Shown piece by piece: positions 1-9,795 of a stretch of 64,000 nucleotides of DNA. Location: the NCBI GenBank assembly GCA_016432725.1, contig JACJDG010000001.1, positions 62,001 to 126,000 on the forward strand, read 5' to 3'. A model generated the notes under the pieces. It saw only the letters and a program-made list of their open reading frames with translations, did not search any database and had not been told where the DNA came from. This DNA comes from Streptomyces sp. DHE7-1 (lineage in GTDB: Bacteria > Actinomycetota > Actinomycetes > Streptomycetales > Streptomycetaceae). The translations under genes were made by a program, and so were the position numbers. Each line of letters opens with the position of its first letter. Position 1 is the stretch's first letter.

Positions 1-3000
1 TCGTGGAGTCTGTACCGGTCGGCGTCGGGCCGGCGTATTCGCGGCGCTGGGTCGTCTCTCCGAGTGCGTTGGTGACAACCGCGGTTGCCTGGCCGCCGTT
101 CGGGGCCGTGGTGGTGACAGTGTCGCCGGTGTAGGTGGTGTCGGTCGTCCAGCGGGCAACACCGTGGACCTTCGTTACTGCTTTGGTGGCGCGGCCTGCC
201 CCGTCGTACGTCGTGTCCGTCTGTATCGGTGCACGGCCTCCGGCGATCTGTACCGCCGTCGAGCTGGGCTGTGAGGTGTCGTCCCAGATGTCTGCCTGCT
301 GGCTGACCGCGAGGCCTCGTGGGTCGTACGAAGTCAGGGTGATGAGCCGGCCGCCCTGCGGGGTTGGTGCCTGAGTCTGCCGGGAGCGCAGCAGGGAGTC
401 ATAGAACTCGAACGTGGTGTTGTAGCCGGATCCGTCGTTCCTGAGGGTTCCGGTGGAGACCCAGGACATCTCGGCGCTGGTGACGTGATAGTCGTAGACG
501 TAGTTCGGGGTCTTGCCCAGGAGCTTGGGACGGTTGGGCAGCCAGGTCTTCGTCACCCGGCCGAGGCTGTCGTATTCGCTTTCGGTCACCTTGTTGTTGG
601 GGTCGGTGACTTTTAGCGCCGCGCCGGTGGCGAAGTCCAGTGCGGTCGTGGTCTTGTACGTCTTGGCGTCGGTGACGGACGTCGACGTCAGGGGGCCGGT
701 GGTCTGCGGCGTGTACGTGGTCGAGGAGACGGCCACGCCGTTGGCGTTCTCGACGGTCCGCGGTCGCCCGAGAGTGTCGTACGTGGTTTTGGCCACCTTC
801 TGCCAGGCCGGGGCGTTGTCGCTGCCGTAGCCCTTGGCCCGTCCAGTCCAGTTGGCCTCGCCCTTGGTCGGGATCTGCGAGGCCGACCACGTGGTGGCCG
901 CGGTGTCGTCGTAGACGGTGGCGGTGTCGGAGATGACGTCGCCGGAGGTCTTGTAATCGGCCGGCAGGTCGAGTGAACCGTCAGCCGTGCCGCAGGTCGA
1001 AGCGACCGTGCGGGTACGGGATACGAGGGAGTTGATGCCCTTGCTGTCGTTGCGGGCGTACCAGGTGCGGGTGCATTTCTCGTCGCCCGTGGCGGAGTCG
1101 TCGCCTTCATCCTCGACGGTTTCGGCCATGCCGTAGTCGTCGTAGGTCGTCTTCACCGTGTGCACGCGGTCGTAGGGTGCGATCTTGCTGGTGATGTTGG
1201 CGCGGGTGTGGGTGGCGGCGGTGCGTATGTAGTAGGCCTCGGTGTCGGCGTACGACTTGTGCTGGGTCGCCGTCCGCTTCGACCACGGATCGTTGATCGT
1301 TCCGCCGACCTCAGTGGCACCGTCGTACGTCACCGTCTCGCGGGTGAAGCCCGCGTACTGTTCGGAGTCCGTGATGTCGGCGGCCTTGAGGCCGGAGACT
1401 GTGACGGTCTTGCGCTTGTCGGGGTCTGGGGTCTTGCCGTCGGAGCCGAGTACGCGGTCGCCGTTCATACCACGTAGGTAGACGGAGACTTGCTTGCTCT
1501 GGGTGCCGGTGGAGATGCCGGTCAGGTGGGTGACCTGCTGGTAGCCGCGCCAGATGGACCAGGTGCGCTCCTTGGCGGGAGTCATCGGGTCCTCGTCGTA
1601 GTGCCAGGCACTACCGCCGCTGTACTGGTAGCTGTGCTCGACCGCTTCCGAGCCGCCCTTGGGATCGGTGCTGGACACCGAGCTGACGGGGTACTTCTGG
1701 AACCAGTCGCGGATCGGGGTCTTCTCGCCGTTCGGTGACCAGTACACCGGGTAGCAGCGCTTGGTGTTGTCGTCCACCGCGGGTTTGGTGCCAGTTGCGG
1801 TGCAGTCGGCGTCTTTGTAGGTGGCGATCGTCTGCGCGCCGGACTCGGAGGTGACGCTCTTCAGACGGGGCTTGTTCAGCGGCAGGATGTCGTCCGCGGT
1901 GCCGTCGACCCGGTTGGGGAGCATGACGTGGTCGAACTTGACCGGGTCCAGGGACAGGTCAGTGCCTCGCTTACCGGTGTGCTTGATCTCGTCCAACCAC
2001 AGCGACTGATCGGTCGAGTCACCCGTGTCACCGGGGTCGAGGTAGAGCTGCTTGAGCGACCAGGCGTCGACCGGCTCGAAGCCGGGCGTGGTGGCCGACG
2101 CGTTCCAGGCATACGTGGTGATCGACGTCAGCCGTTTGCGAGTGAAGAACGATGGTCCGACGTTCCCGGTGCACTTGTCGCCGTCCTTGCAGATGGCGTC
2201 GAACGGTACGTCCGGCCAGTTGTCCCGCGTGTCCTCCGTCAGCGAGTCACAACCGGTGCCCGAGGCCAGACAACGCTCGTCGTAGCTGAGGACCACCTTG
2301 TCGGATGCGGCCGGAGTTCCTGAGAACAGGGAGTCGGCACGCTGGCCGTAGCGGATCTCCTTCAGGTAGCCGCCACGGACGTAGTCGGATCCGGTGTTGT
2401 CATCTCCGAGTTTGTCGTAGTTGTTGTGCTCGGCGGTATACCAGTAGGATATGGCGTTGCCGTGGGTGTCCTCGACGTAGTCGAGGTTCCATCGCCATGC
2501 TTGGGTCTTGTCCCGGCTGGAGAAGGAGCTGCCCTCGGAGTAGCCGGGCTCGCCCTCGTCGTCGCCGAAGACGGGGGCCGTCCAGACCGAGTTGGTGCGA
2601 TCGCTGGCGCTGGTGCCGTCGAGCTTGTTGAGGCCGAAGACGTATTTCGTGCCGTCACCTGTGACGACTTTCCAGTACTCACCGTTGTCATCGCCGTTCT
2701 CGGCGCCCGTGGATCGGGTGACGGTGGAGGCGTCGTCCTCCTTTAGCCGCCACACCCCCGTGGTGTCGTCCTTGACCAGTTCGCTGGCCTTGCCGTTCAG
2801 CACCAGTGAGGCGTTGTCGTACTTCCAGCACAGGTCCGACTTGTCGTCCTGGCCGTCGTCGTCGCAGGAGCCGTACTTGCGCTCGATGTAGGAGGATGTG
2901 AGGTCGAAGCCGGTGCCGACCTGGCTGCCCTGGTTGTTGGAGTTCGCCGTCTGACCGTCGACGTTGCCAGAGTCGTACGAGATGGACAGGTCCGGCGTGG

Positions 3001-3871
3001 GTCCGGCTGCCGCCAGCGGTGCGCGCAGCGGGTAGGACCAGGTGAACGACCCCGACGAGCCGCCTGCCTCCCATGTCGATGAGGAGGACAGCGGCGTCGC
3101 CTTGTAGCTGCCGGCGCCGGAGGTCGTGCCTGCCGCCAGGGCCAGCATCATGGGCCGGCCCCCAGAGGCGAGGCTCACGGGCGCCGAAATGCTGTTCGTC
3201 TCACGGTTGTTGATGAAGTCCAGTGCGATGCGCTTTCGGCATTTCGCGGTGGCTGGGTTCTTCACGGCGCAGTCGGGTAGACGGGTGAGCTGAAGCCGTC
3301 CCGCCCAGTCACCGCCGTAGGCGGCGGCGAAGGCCGAGTAGTCGATGCCGAGCCGGGCCCTGCCCCCGGCCTCGGAGCCGGTGAGCTTGAGAACCACTCC
3401 CCTGACACCGAGCTTGGCGGCCGCATTCTGGTCCAGGACCTCCACGGCGACGGATGCGGCCGAAGTGCCCTTTCCGGGTGCCGCGACGGTGACGGGCAAG
3501 GATCCCGGTGCGGCATGGTGGCTTCCCTTGCGGGGCACGTTCAGCAGGACCTTGCCTGCCTTCGGCCAAGCCACCTCATGCTGCTGGTCGTGGTGTGCCC
3601 GCGCCGCCGCGGCCCGGTCGGCTGCTGCCGCCTTCCTCACCACGGCGGCGGCCTTCTTGTTCACCTTGGCGGTGAACGGACTGACCTTGGTGGCGTGCGG
3701 GGCCTTGAGGTGCGGTTGTCCCAGCGGATCGGTGTCGGCTGCGAACGCCACGGGAGTGAGCAGACCTGTCAGTAGTGCCAGGCCCGTTGCGCCGGCGATA
3801 CGCCGGGACCAGCGTATTCTGGTCCCAGGCCCGCGACCTGCCGGAGGTCGCGGTATGGCAAACGGATTCAT
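1..3871 (-). CDS. RHS/YD-repeat secreted protein (3' end outside window)
   Basis: The reading frame is open from an ATG at 3871 to the window edge, about 1,290 codons with no stop. An AGGA-type ribosome site lies 8-9 bases upstream. A Sec signal peptide comes first (basic start, GLALLTGLLTPVAFA, cleavage near residue 45). Then follow an Ala/Lys-rich stretch, a SpvB/TcdB-like N-terminal region (around SYPLRAPLAAAGPTPDLSISY) and many YD-type repeats such as TYDTLGRPRTV, EYDSLGRVTKTW and SYDPRGLAVSQQ. RHS proteins form large secreted or wall-associated shells that often release a variable C-terminal toxin. That part lies beyond position 1, so I cannot tell whether this one is a toxin. It follows the LamG gene in the same direction, separated by a hairpin. 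Confidence 0.93.
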   Translation of the reverse strand, partial: MNPFAIPRPPAGRGPGTRIRWSRRIAGATGLALLTGLLTPVAFAADTDPLGQPHLKAPHATKVSPFTAKVNKKAAAVVRKAAAADRAAAARAHHDQQHEVAWPKAGKVLLNVPRKGSHHAAPGSLPVTVAAPGKGTSAASVAVEVLDQNAAAKLGVRGVVLKLTGSEAGGRARLGIDYSAFAAAYGGDWAGRLQLTRLPDCAVKNPATAKCRKRIALDFINNRETNSISAPVSLASGGRPMMLALAAGTTSGAGSYKATPLSSSSTWEAGGSSGSFTWSYPLRAPLAAAGPTPDLSISYDSGNVDGQTANSNNQGSQVGTGFDLTSSYIERKYGSCDDDGQDDKSDLCWKYDNASLVLNGKASELVKDDTTGVWRLKEDDASTVTRSTGAENGDDNGEYWKVVTGDGTKYVFGLNKLDGTSASDRTNSVWTAPVFGDDEGEPGYSEGSSFSSRDKTQAWRWNLDYVEDTHGNAISYWYTAEHNNYDKLGDDNTGSDYVRGGYLKEIRYGQRADSLFSGTPAASDKVVLSYDERCLASGTGCDSLTEDTRDNWPDVPFDAICKDGDKCTGNVGPSFFTRKRLTSITTYAWNASATTPGFEPVDAWSLKQLYLDPGDTGDSTDQSLWLDEIKHTGKRGTDLSLDPVKFDHVMLPNRVDGTADDILPLNKPRLKSVTSESGAQTIATYKDADCTATGTKPAVDDNTKRCYPVYWSPNGEKTPIRDWFQKYPVSSVSSTDPKGGSEAVEHSYQYSGGSAWHYDEDPMTPAKERTWSIWRGYQQVTHLTGISTGTQSKQVSVYLRGMNGDRVLGSDGKTPDPDKRKTVTVSGLKAADITDSEQYAGFTRETVTYDGATEVGGTINDPWSKRTATQHKSYADTEAYYIRTAATHTRANITSKIAPYDRVHTVKTTYDDYGMAETVEDEGDDSATGDEKCTRTWYARNDSKGINSLVSRTRTVASTCGTADGSLDLPADYKTSGDVISDTATVYDDTAATTWSASQIPTKGEANWTGRAKGYGSDNAPAWQKVAKTTYDTLGRPRTVENANGVAVSSTTYTPQTTGPLTSTSVTDAKTYKTTTALDFATGAALKVTDPNNKVTESEYDSLGRVTKTWLPNRPKLLGKTPNYVYDYHVTSAEMSWVSTGTLRNDGSGYNTTFEFYDSLLRSRQTQAPTPQGGRLITLTSYDPRGLAVSQQADIWDDTSQPSSTAVQIAGGRAPIQTDTTYDGAGRATKAVTKVHGVARWTTDTTYTGDTVTTTAPNGGQATAVVTNALGETTQRREYAGPTPTGTDST

Positions 3872-3974
3872 GATGGGTTCTTCCTACGAGGCGCCCGCGG
3901 GTTGTCCTGATCGGGCGCGTGCCGTTGAGAACGGGAGTGCAGAAGCGGTGCGGCGGGGGCGTGGGGAGATGACT

Positions 3975-4003
3975 GGGCGGCCCGCTCGGTGAGCGGGCCG
4001 CCC
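3975..4003 (-). terminator. GC-rich hairpin between LamG and RHS genes
   Basis: Arms 3975-3987 and 3991-4003 are perfectly complementary (13 bp) around a GGT loop. It starts 14 bases past the LamG stop codon, as a terminator would. There is no clear T-tract, which is common in Streptomyces. It suggests the RHS gene is expressed partly from its own promoter or by read-through. Confidence 0.75.
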
Positions 4004-4016
4004 GTCGGAACGTGCC

Positions 4017-7000
4017 CTACACGCCGTCGAGAGTGCCCAAGACCTGGGAACGCACCTGGTCGTAGGCCATGGCTCCGGTCCAGACCCTCAGCTCCTGCAG
4101 GCCGCCGGGCAGGTAGTGGCCCGTGGTACCGGAAGCGGTGCCTCGTCCAAGACTCAGTTCGCCGCTGCCCTGCTGCGGCGCGGTGAAGGTGTCGGTGTCG
4201 GCGAGCTGCTCCAATTCACTTACGAACAGGTGGCACTTGCCGTACCGGGTCTCGGTCTTGGCATTGTCGGACGGGTCCGTCCATTCCCAGTCTTCCTGCG
4301 CGTTGAAGACGCCGGTGAGCTGAACCCAGGAGTCGGTCTGGGCGAAGTCGCCGGCAGGTACTTCCGCGGTCTGGGTCACTTTGCCTGTGGAGTCCACCGC
4401 GGTGCGGGTGAACTTCCACTGGTAGGCGTCGTCAGCGAGTTTGACTGCCCACAGCGCCCACGAGGAGTCGGTACCCAGGCGCTGCGCTGCCACCTGGGCT
4501 TGGTAGCCGACCGGTTTACCGGCCAGCGCCTTGGAGTCCAGGCGGACACTGGCGGAGACGGTGAAAGATCCGGTTTCATCGACCACGGGGCCGGAGGCGG
4601 CGGCGTACTGGGCGTCGCCGTCCAGGAACAGGGCGTTGTCGTCTTCGTTCACGGTGGTTCCGCTGGGCGACAGCTTCATGGACGGCAGCGGATAGGCGGT
4701 GTTCTCGGCGATCTCATTGCCCTTGGCGGAGGTGGCGTCCCACTGCGCCACCAGCTCGTTCGCCGCAACGCCGTCCTCGCGCAACATGGCCTCCTCCGCA
4801 ACCTGCTCAGGTTGCAGCGCCGACTGCCAGACGGTGACCTCGTCGATCAGGCCGAAGTGGTAGTCGCCCCACGCACCGCCTGATTTGGAGCGGCCGATCT
4901 GCAGGCCGCCGGTGGCCGCCCATGGCGTATAGCTCGGGGCTGCCTTTGACAGCAGGACCGGCTCGCCCTGAGGACGTCCATTGATGAAGAGCTGGATGGT
5001 GTCGTTGCCCGGGTCGGTGTCTTCTTCCGTCTTGAACACGCCGGCTACGTGGGTCCACACGTTCAGCGCAGGATTGTCACGGTCCGCGAGTGAGCGGATG
5101 TAGACGGGGCTCGTCAGATCTTTGTCCGTCCGGTTGAACACCCACTTCTTGTAGGACGCCGAGTAGTACAGGGCGAAGGAACTTCCGTTGGTTCCGGGTT
5201 CGGACAGCACAACCCGGTTGGCGGACGCGTTCGACAGCTGTACCCAGGCCGAGACGGTGAAGGACTCCTGCGTGGTAATCGCCGGTGTCGAGGTTGCCGC
5301 ATAGCCGGTTTGCTGGGCGGGATCGGTGGTGTCGTCGTTCAGCCGCAGCGAGTAGTCCGACTCGCCGCGCCGGGCCCGGGTCGACCAGCCGGTTCCCGCG
5401 GCACCCACCAGTTGGGCATCGTGACGGGTGCCTTCGGTGGCGGTGTCCTTGGCCGTCATGATGCCCGTGCCCGGTGCGCCGTCATTTAGGTGCCAGCGGC
5501 CCACGGCCCCCTCTGCGGGTGACACTTTGAAGACGAAATCCTTGGGCGTTCCCTTGCGGTCATGGACGTCGATGGCCCACACCGAGAGCACCTGTGTGCC
5601 CGACAGCGGTGGCGTCACATCGTTTACCTTGACGCCGTCCTTCGTGGTCCCGGAGGCTGTCTTGGTCGATGTGGACAGCAGTTTGTACTTGTAGGCGGTG
5701 ATGTCGGTGTGCCCGGAGGAGTCGATGTCCGCGGTGTTGGGCTGGAATGTGAAGGAGCCGGCCTTGCCGGGGCCGCCCTGACCTTCACATGCGTTCGCGG
5801 TGCACTCGGTGTACGGTGAGCCGGGCGTGATCCGCGGTGCCTTCGGAGCCGAAGAGTCGATCTTGAAGTAGCACCAGGGGCTGTAGGAGGACCACAGATC
5901 GCCAGGCTTGTCGTGGTAGGACCAGTGCGATTGGGTTCGGGCTCTGTAGCGGTACAAGCCTCCGTCAGCGCGATCGCTAGTCTGCCTCTTTTCCAGCACG
6001 CCATCGGGGTCCCACCCGCCGTCGGGTGAATATCCGGACCACACTTGGTGCCAGGCCGCGTCATCACCGCGCTCAACGATGAACTCAGCCTGCAGAGCGC
6101 CTTCCTTCTCTCCCTCATGAGACTCAACCAGTGTCTCCACACGGGCCTGGACCGTCGGGGCCTTGAGCGTGACGATCAAAGGGCTGGAGGAGGACTTGCT
6201 GCAGGAGCCCTTCGCCAGATCATCCGTAATGACACCCACATCGGCGGGGACACCCGGCTTGTACGCGAAATCCACCTGTAGCTCGGCGTTGTCGTCGAAC
6301 CGCTTCCAGGCTCGCGGGTCGCTCTCGTCCTTGGCGCGCAGCATCAGGGTCAGTCGGCTGATCTTGCCGTCCGCGAAGGAACGGACGGTGCTCTTCAAGT
6401 TCTCGTCCGACTCGGTCGGGCTGTCGTTGAACTCGATCCACTTGTCTGGCTGGTCCGGGCTGCACAGGTCTCCGCGTCCCGCCGAAACGTTCTGATCACC
6501 CATTAGGTCCAGCTGTTTGGGGCCGGGCCATATGGTGCCCTCGGAGATGTTGTCGGTGCGCACCAGGTCCACCCCGTGAGGGTCGCAATTGAACGACCAC
6601 GTCTCACGGGCACGGAAGGTGGCATCCAGCACGTACTTGCCAGCGAGCTTGTTGGGCGCGAACTCGAAGTACATGCGGTCGACATAGCCGCCACCGCAGT
6701 AGTATCCGTCCGCGGTGCCGCACTTGCCGACGCCCTTGTCACCGTCGAACATCCAGAACTTGTCGCCGTCGGAGGACAGCTTGGTGCGTTCTGAGACGCC
6801 CAGTCCGAACGAGGGGTCGATGTAGACCGGGTAGACGGTGTCCGTGCCGCGCAGCAGGTCAAGATCGGGGTGCACGGCAACCGCGCCGTCATCCACCTTG
6901 ACTGGCAACACCGCCGTGGTGTCGCCCTCCCCTGGCTGCGATGGATCGTCGGGCGCCTGGCCCTCGGCTGGCGCCGTCGCGTCGGTGCGCATCAACTGCG

Positions 7001-7784
7001 CCTGGGGGCCTGCTTCGGTGTCACCGGCGGAGTCCCACATCTGGCCCGCCGGTCCGCGGAAGACAGCGTTGCCGTCCTGGTCGATGGCCCGCAGACCCCC
7101 GCCTGCGCCCGGGGCCACCGACAGGCCGTCCCCGGACGCGGCCAGCTTGACCTGTTCCAGTGCGGGATTTTGCGCCGCCTCGGGCGTCTTGACGACCAGG
7201 ACTTCGCGGTAGCTCTCGGCCGTGGCCGTCAGTTGCAGGTCCACTCCGTCAAAGACGTTCGCATAGGTCGCTGTTGCACCGTCCAGAGTCGGCTCCGGCA
7301 GGGCACCGGTCCAGCCCAGGGTGATCGACCGTCCATCCTTGCCCAGGCGGATCATGTCCGCTCCCGAACCGCCGCCGGAGAACGACAGGTCCACGATGGC
7401 CCCCTTAGGGGCGATCCGGCCATCTGTTCGGCGTTCCAGGACTGGATCGACTGCTCCCCAGCCACCGTTGGATTCCCTCACCCGCTGGGGAGTGGTGGAC
7501 TGCGTCAGCGTGAACGAGCCGTCCGGGTTCGCGTTGGTCGTGGAGTACTCGGTGCGGTCCGCCGTCACCTCCACCGGCTCGCCCGACGCCTGGGCCTGAG
7601 CCGAAGCACTGGTCTCATCCACTGCTGCGGGATCGCTTGCAGCAGTCGTCGGTGTCGCGCCGGCCGCCGCGGTCGGCAATCCAGGAAGCACAGACAGCGC
7701 GAGCGCGGCCGCGACTCCGCCCCACAGACAGCGACCTCTTCGTTCCCTTCGCGCCGGCGTGACGCCAGACCCCTCAGGCTTCAC
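4017..7784 (-). CDS. Secreted LamG jellyroll-domain protein
   Basis: About 1,255 residues from a GTG at 7784, preceded by a GGGGGA ribosome site. An in-frame ATG at 7937 would add an unlikely non-signal leader. The start leads into a basic segment and a hydrophobic signal (WGGVAAALALSVLPGLP). A large extracellular N-terminal half follows, then two concanavalin-like LamG domains at roughly residues 760-985 and 1035-1235. Both show the family pattern: FTVSAWVQL / FTVSASVRL, WTHVAGVF / WVQLTGVFN, and terminal IDEVTVW / LQELRVW strands. LamG domains bind carbohydrate or protein ligands outside the cell. In Streptomyces such genes commonly sit directly upstream of RHS genes, as here, suggesting a joint surface or secreted complex (inference). 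Confidence 0.9.
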   Translation of the reverse strand: MKPEGSGVTPARRERRGRCLWGGVAAALALSVLPGLPTAAAGATPTTAASDPAAVDETSASAQAQASGEPVEVTADRTEYSTTNANPDGSFTLTQSTTPQRVRESNGGWGAVDPVLERRTDGRIAPKGAIVDLSFSGGGSGADMIRLGKDGRSITLGWTGALPEPTLDGATATYANVFDGVDLQLTATAESYREVLVVKTPEAAQNPALEQVKLAASGDGLSVAPGAGGGLRAIDQDGNAVFRGPAGQMWDSAGDTEAGPQAQLMRTDATAPAEGQAPDDPSQPGEGDTTAVLPVKVDDGAVAVHPDLDLLRGTDTVYPVYIDPSFGLGVSERTKLSSDGDKFWMFDGDKGVGKCGTADGYYCGGGYVDRMYFEFAPNKLAGKYVLDATFRARETWSFNCDPHGVDLVRTDNISEGTIWPGPKQLDLMGDQNVSAGRGDLCSPDQPDKWIEFNDSPTESDENLKSTVRSFADGKISRLTLMLRAKDESDPRAWKRFDDNAELQVDFAYKPGVPADVGVITDDLAKGSCSKSSSSPLIVTLKAPTVQARVETLVESHEGEKEGALQAEFIVERGDDAAWHQVWSGYSPDGGWDPDGVLEKRQTSDRADGGLYRYRARTQSHWSYHDKPGDLWSSYSPWCYFKIDSSAPKAPRITPGSPYTECTANACEGQGGPGKAGSFTFQPNTADIDSSGHTDITAYKYKLLSTSTKTASGTTKDGVKVNDVTPPLSGTQVLSVWAIDVHDRKGTPKDFVFKVSPAEGAVGRWHLNDGAPGTGIMTAKDTATEGTRHDAQLVGAAGTGWSTRARRGESDYSLRLNDDTTDPAQQTGYAATSTPAITTQESFTVSAWVQLSNASANRVVLSEPGTNGSSFALYYSASYKKWVFNRTDKDLTSPVYIRSLADRDNPALNVWTHVAGVFKTEEDTDPGNDTIQLFINGRPQGEPVLLSKAAPSYTPWAATGGLQIGRSKSGGAWGDYHFGLIDEVTVWQSALQPEQVAEEAMLREDGVAANELVAQWDATSAKGNEIAENTAYPLPSMKLSPSGTTVNEDDNALFLDGDAQYAAASGPVVDETGSFTVSASVRLDSKALAGKPVGYQAQVAAQRLGTDSSWALWAVKLADDAYQWKFTRTAVDSTGKVTQTAEVPAGDFAQTDSWVQLTGVFNAQEDWEWTDPSDNAKTETRYGKCHLFVSELEQLADTDTFTAPQQGSGELSLGRGTASGTTGHYLPGGLQELRVWTGAMAYDQVRSQVLGTLDGV

Positions 7785-9051
7785 CGAATCCCCCCGTATA
7801 TGAATCTTGTAAAGGCCCCGCAAAGTTAAAAGGCAGTTACACACTGCAGTCAATTGACTATGAGGTAGGTCACACGCGAAGAGTCGATGGCGCCCTGACC
7901 TGCACATATAAATCCAGCCAATAAACCCTGACCGCAAAAAGCGGAGCTTTCACAGAAACACGATGCAGTCCGGACCAGCAGGACGAAGAGCCATGCAGCA
8001 CCCAGACAGGACGCAAGGCAGCGCTGCTCCCGGCCCTCTCGCCCAACCGGTGCGTCTGGCGCGGCTTGTGCACCACCACCTTGATCCCGATAGGTAGCTG
8101 GTGCCGGCTCCACGACCCCACCGCGACCTGCTTCTGGGTCACCACGACGACATCGGACGCTTCCATTGAGTGGCAGCGCCACTGCGCCACACTCCCGCGG
8201 GCCACCGCCGTACCGCCGGTTGCAGATGCTCGTCCCAGCAGAACTGACATCCCTGGACGGTGCGGTCTTCTCAGCCGGTGGGGCGCGCCCAGGGAACTCT
8301 GGAAGTCACCTCGTACGGCCCGAGGTGGAGACGCCCAGACAACGTCGGCGGCTGCACCGCCCCACCTCGGGTGCACGATCCCGTCGCGGAGATCTCAGAC
8401 GCGGTCTCGAGCCGGCTCCAAAACGGCGGAGTGCCGAAGACAAGCTTTGCGAGGTGCCGCGGAGTAGCGATACCTCCGCTGTGGTGGAGTGTTCGTCAGA
8501 GCCGGCTGAAGGTCCCAGCCATCGCCCTGTGACGCCTACGAAGTCGCAACAGCCCGGCGCCGGAACGAGCTTGACTCGGCCAACACAGCCAACGTCCTGC
8601 TAACGGAGTCAGCGGCCGTGGCACGCTCAAGGTCCTGGCAACACTGCTCTCGCAGATCTGATTGAGCTACGACCTCAAGCTCTACGACGGCGGCGGACTG
8701 AGCCGTGAGATCGCCGTCTGGACGGTCACGCCGGGGCGTCTGGCCGCCATCACTCTTGGCCCGAAATGGTCGTTGAGGCCAGCGCGGACGCCAGCCGGGA
8801 CAACGCTGCACGCCTTCAACACCTTGCACGATCACCAGCACCGACTCGGTCTCTCCGCCGCCACAGCCATGTGGGAGGAGGGGAGGCCTCTGGCCGACAG
8901 GGGTGTCGGCCAGAGGCCTTCGCTGGGCTGCAGTCATTCGTGTTCGGGAGGATCGTCAGCCCGTGCAGGAAGAGAGACGGTCCTCATCGACGAACTGGTC
9001 ATGCCTGGGATGCCCGGCGGCCGCAGAACAGCGGATGTCGAGCTCGCGGCG
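7785..9051. other. 1.27-kb intergenic stretch, no supported gene
   Basis: The first 200 bases, upstream of the LamG gene, are AT-richer and probably hold its promoter. Beyond that several frames are open, but none has a ribosome site, recognisable family or consistent coding character on either strand. The only clear structure is the hairpin at 8884-8919. Confidence 0.6.
8884..8919. terminator. Perfect 16-bp stem-loop
   Basis: Arms 8884-8899 and 8904-8919 are exact complements around a GGGG loop. It lies 133 bases past the stop of the DUF805 gene and could end transcription from either side. Confidence 0.7.
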
Positions 9052-9417
9052 TTACGCGGCCGCGAGGACCGCCTTCGGGTTCGGGCCGTACTTATTCGCG
9101 CCCTCATTGCTCTTCGCGCAGCAGAAGGTCGTCAGCGCGACCATCCCAATCGTTGGGGCGAGCCCGATGAGGATCAGCCAGCCGGAAAGGCCGGAGTCGT
9201 GCAGGCGGCGGACCGTGACAGCCCAGGTCGGCAGTGCGAAGACGAGAAGGGCGATGACGAGGCCGACGACGAAGATCGGCATGTGGGTCGCAAAGCCGAG
9301 GCCGCCCAGCACGCCGTAGACGATGTACACGACCAGCATGAACATCCAGTATTCCTTGCGGCGTGCCCGCCCCTTGAAAACGGCGTACTTTTTGAACGCC
9401 GCGATGAACCAGCGCAT
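9052..9417 (-). CDS. DUF805 family membrane protein
   Basis: A 121-residue protein from ATG 9417 with a GGGGG ribosome site five bases upstream. A longer start at 9498 lacks proper spacing. The N-terminal MRWFIAAFKKYAVFKGRARRKEYW matches the conserved opening of DUF805 proteins (F.GRA.R.EYW). Three hydrophobic spans follow (residues about 24-44, 50-72, 86-108), with the family motif VRRLHDSGLSGW between the second and third. DUF805 proteins are small inner-membrane proteins of unknown role, so no function is assigned. It stands alone and is followed by the hairpin at 8884-8919. Confidence 0.9.
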   Translation of the reverse strand: MRWFIAAFKKYAVFKGRARRKEYWMFMLVVYIVYGVLGGLGFATHMPIFVVGLVIALLVFALPTWAVTVRRLHDSGLSGWLILIGLAPTIGMVALTTFCCAKSNEGANKYGPNPKAVLAAA

Positions 9418-9795
9418 GTGCCCCCAGGGATCGATGTCAGCCTTCCGAAACGGACCAGGCCAGGCGCAGACATTAAGGGGTTGGCGGGAGCGCGTCATTC
9501 ACCTTTGGGGTGAGCGCTTGGACAGGGCTTGCCATACCGCTATCTGGGACAGACCCGACCATGATCACCAAGAAGCTCTGGTGGCTCGGGAGTCTGAGGC
9601 CGATCCGTTGCTGAAACGACAGCACAGTGCAGCCAACCCGCCACCGTTTCGATACCGGAACGATCTTTAACCGAGGCCATCTGCGGTGGCCGTAGGGACT
9701 CGTAGGGCGGTCAGCGGCCACAGCGTCAGGTCGAGCTCCGGCATGTGGCAGGCGGCAGGTCCCGGTCGTTTGCAGACGTGCCCACTGTCCCTTTA

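Noticed and set aside
6870..7829. Long plus-strand frame opposite the LamG gene
   Set aside because: Exact antisense of a clearly coding gene; third-position bias favours the minus strand.
8044..8640. Long open frames on both strands
   Set aside because: No ribosome site and no family; overlapping frames in GC-rich DNA explain them.
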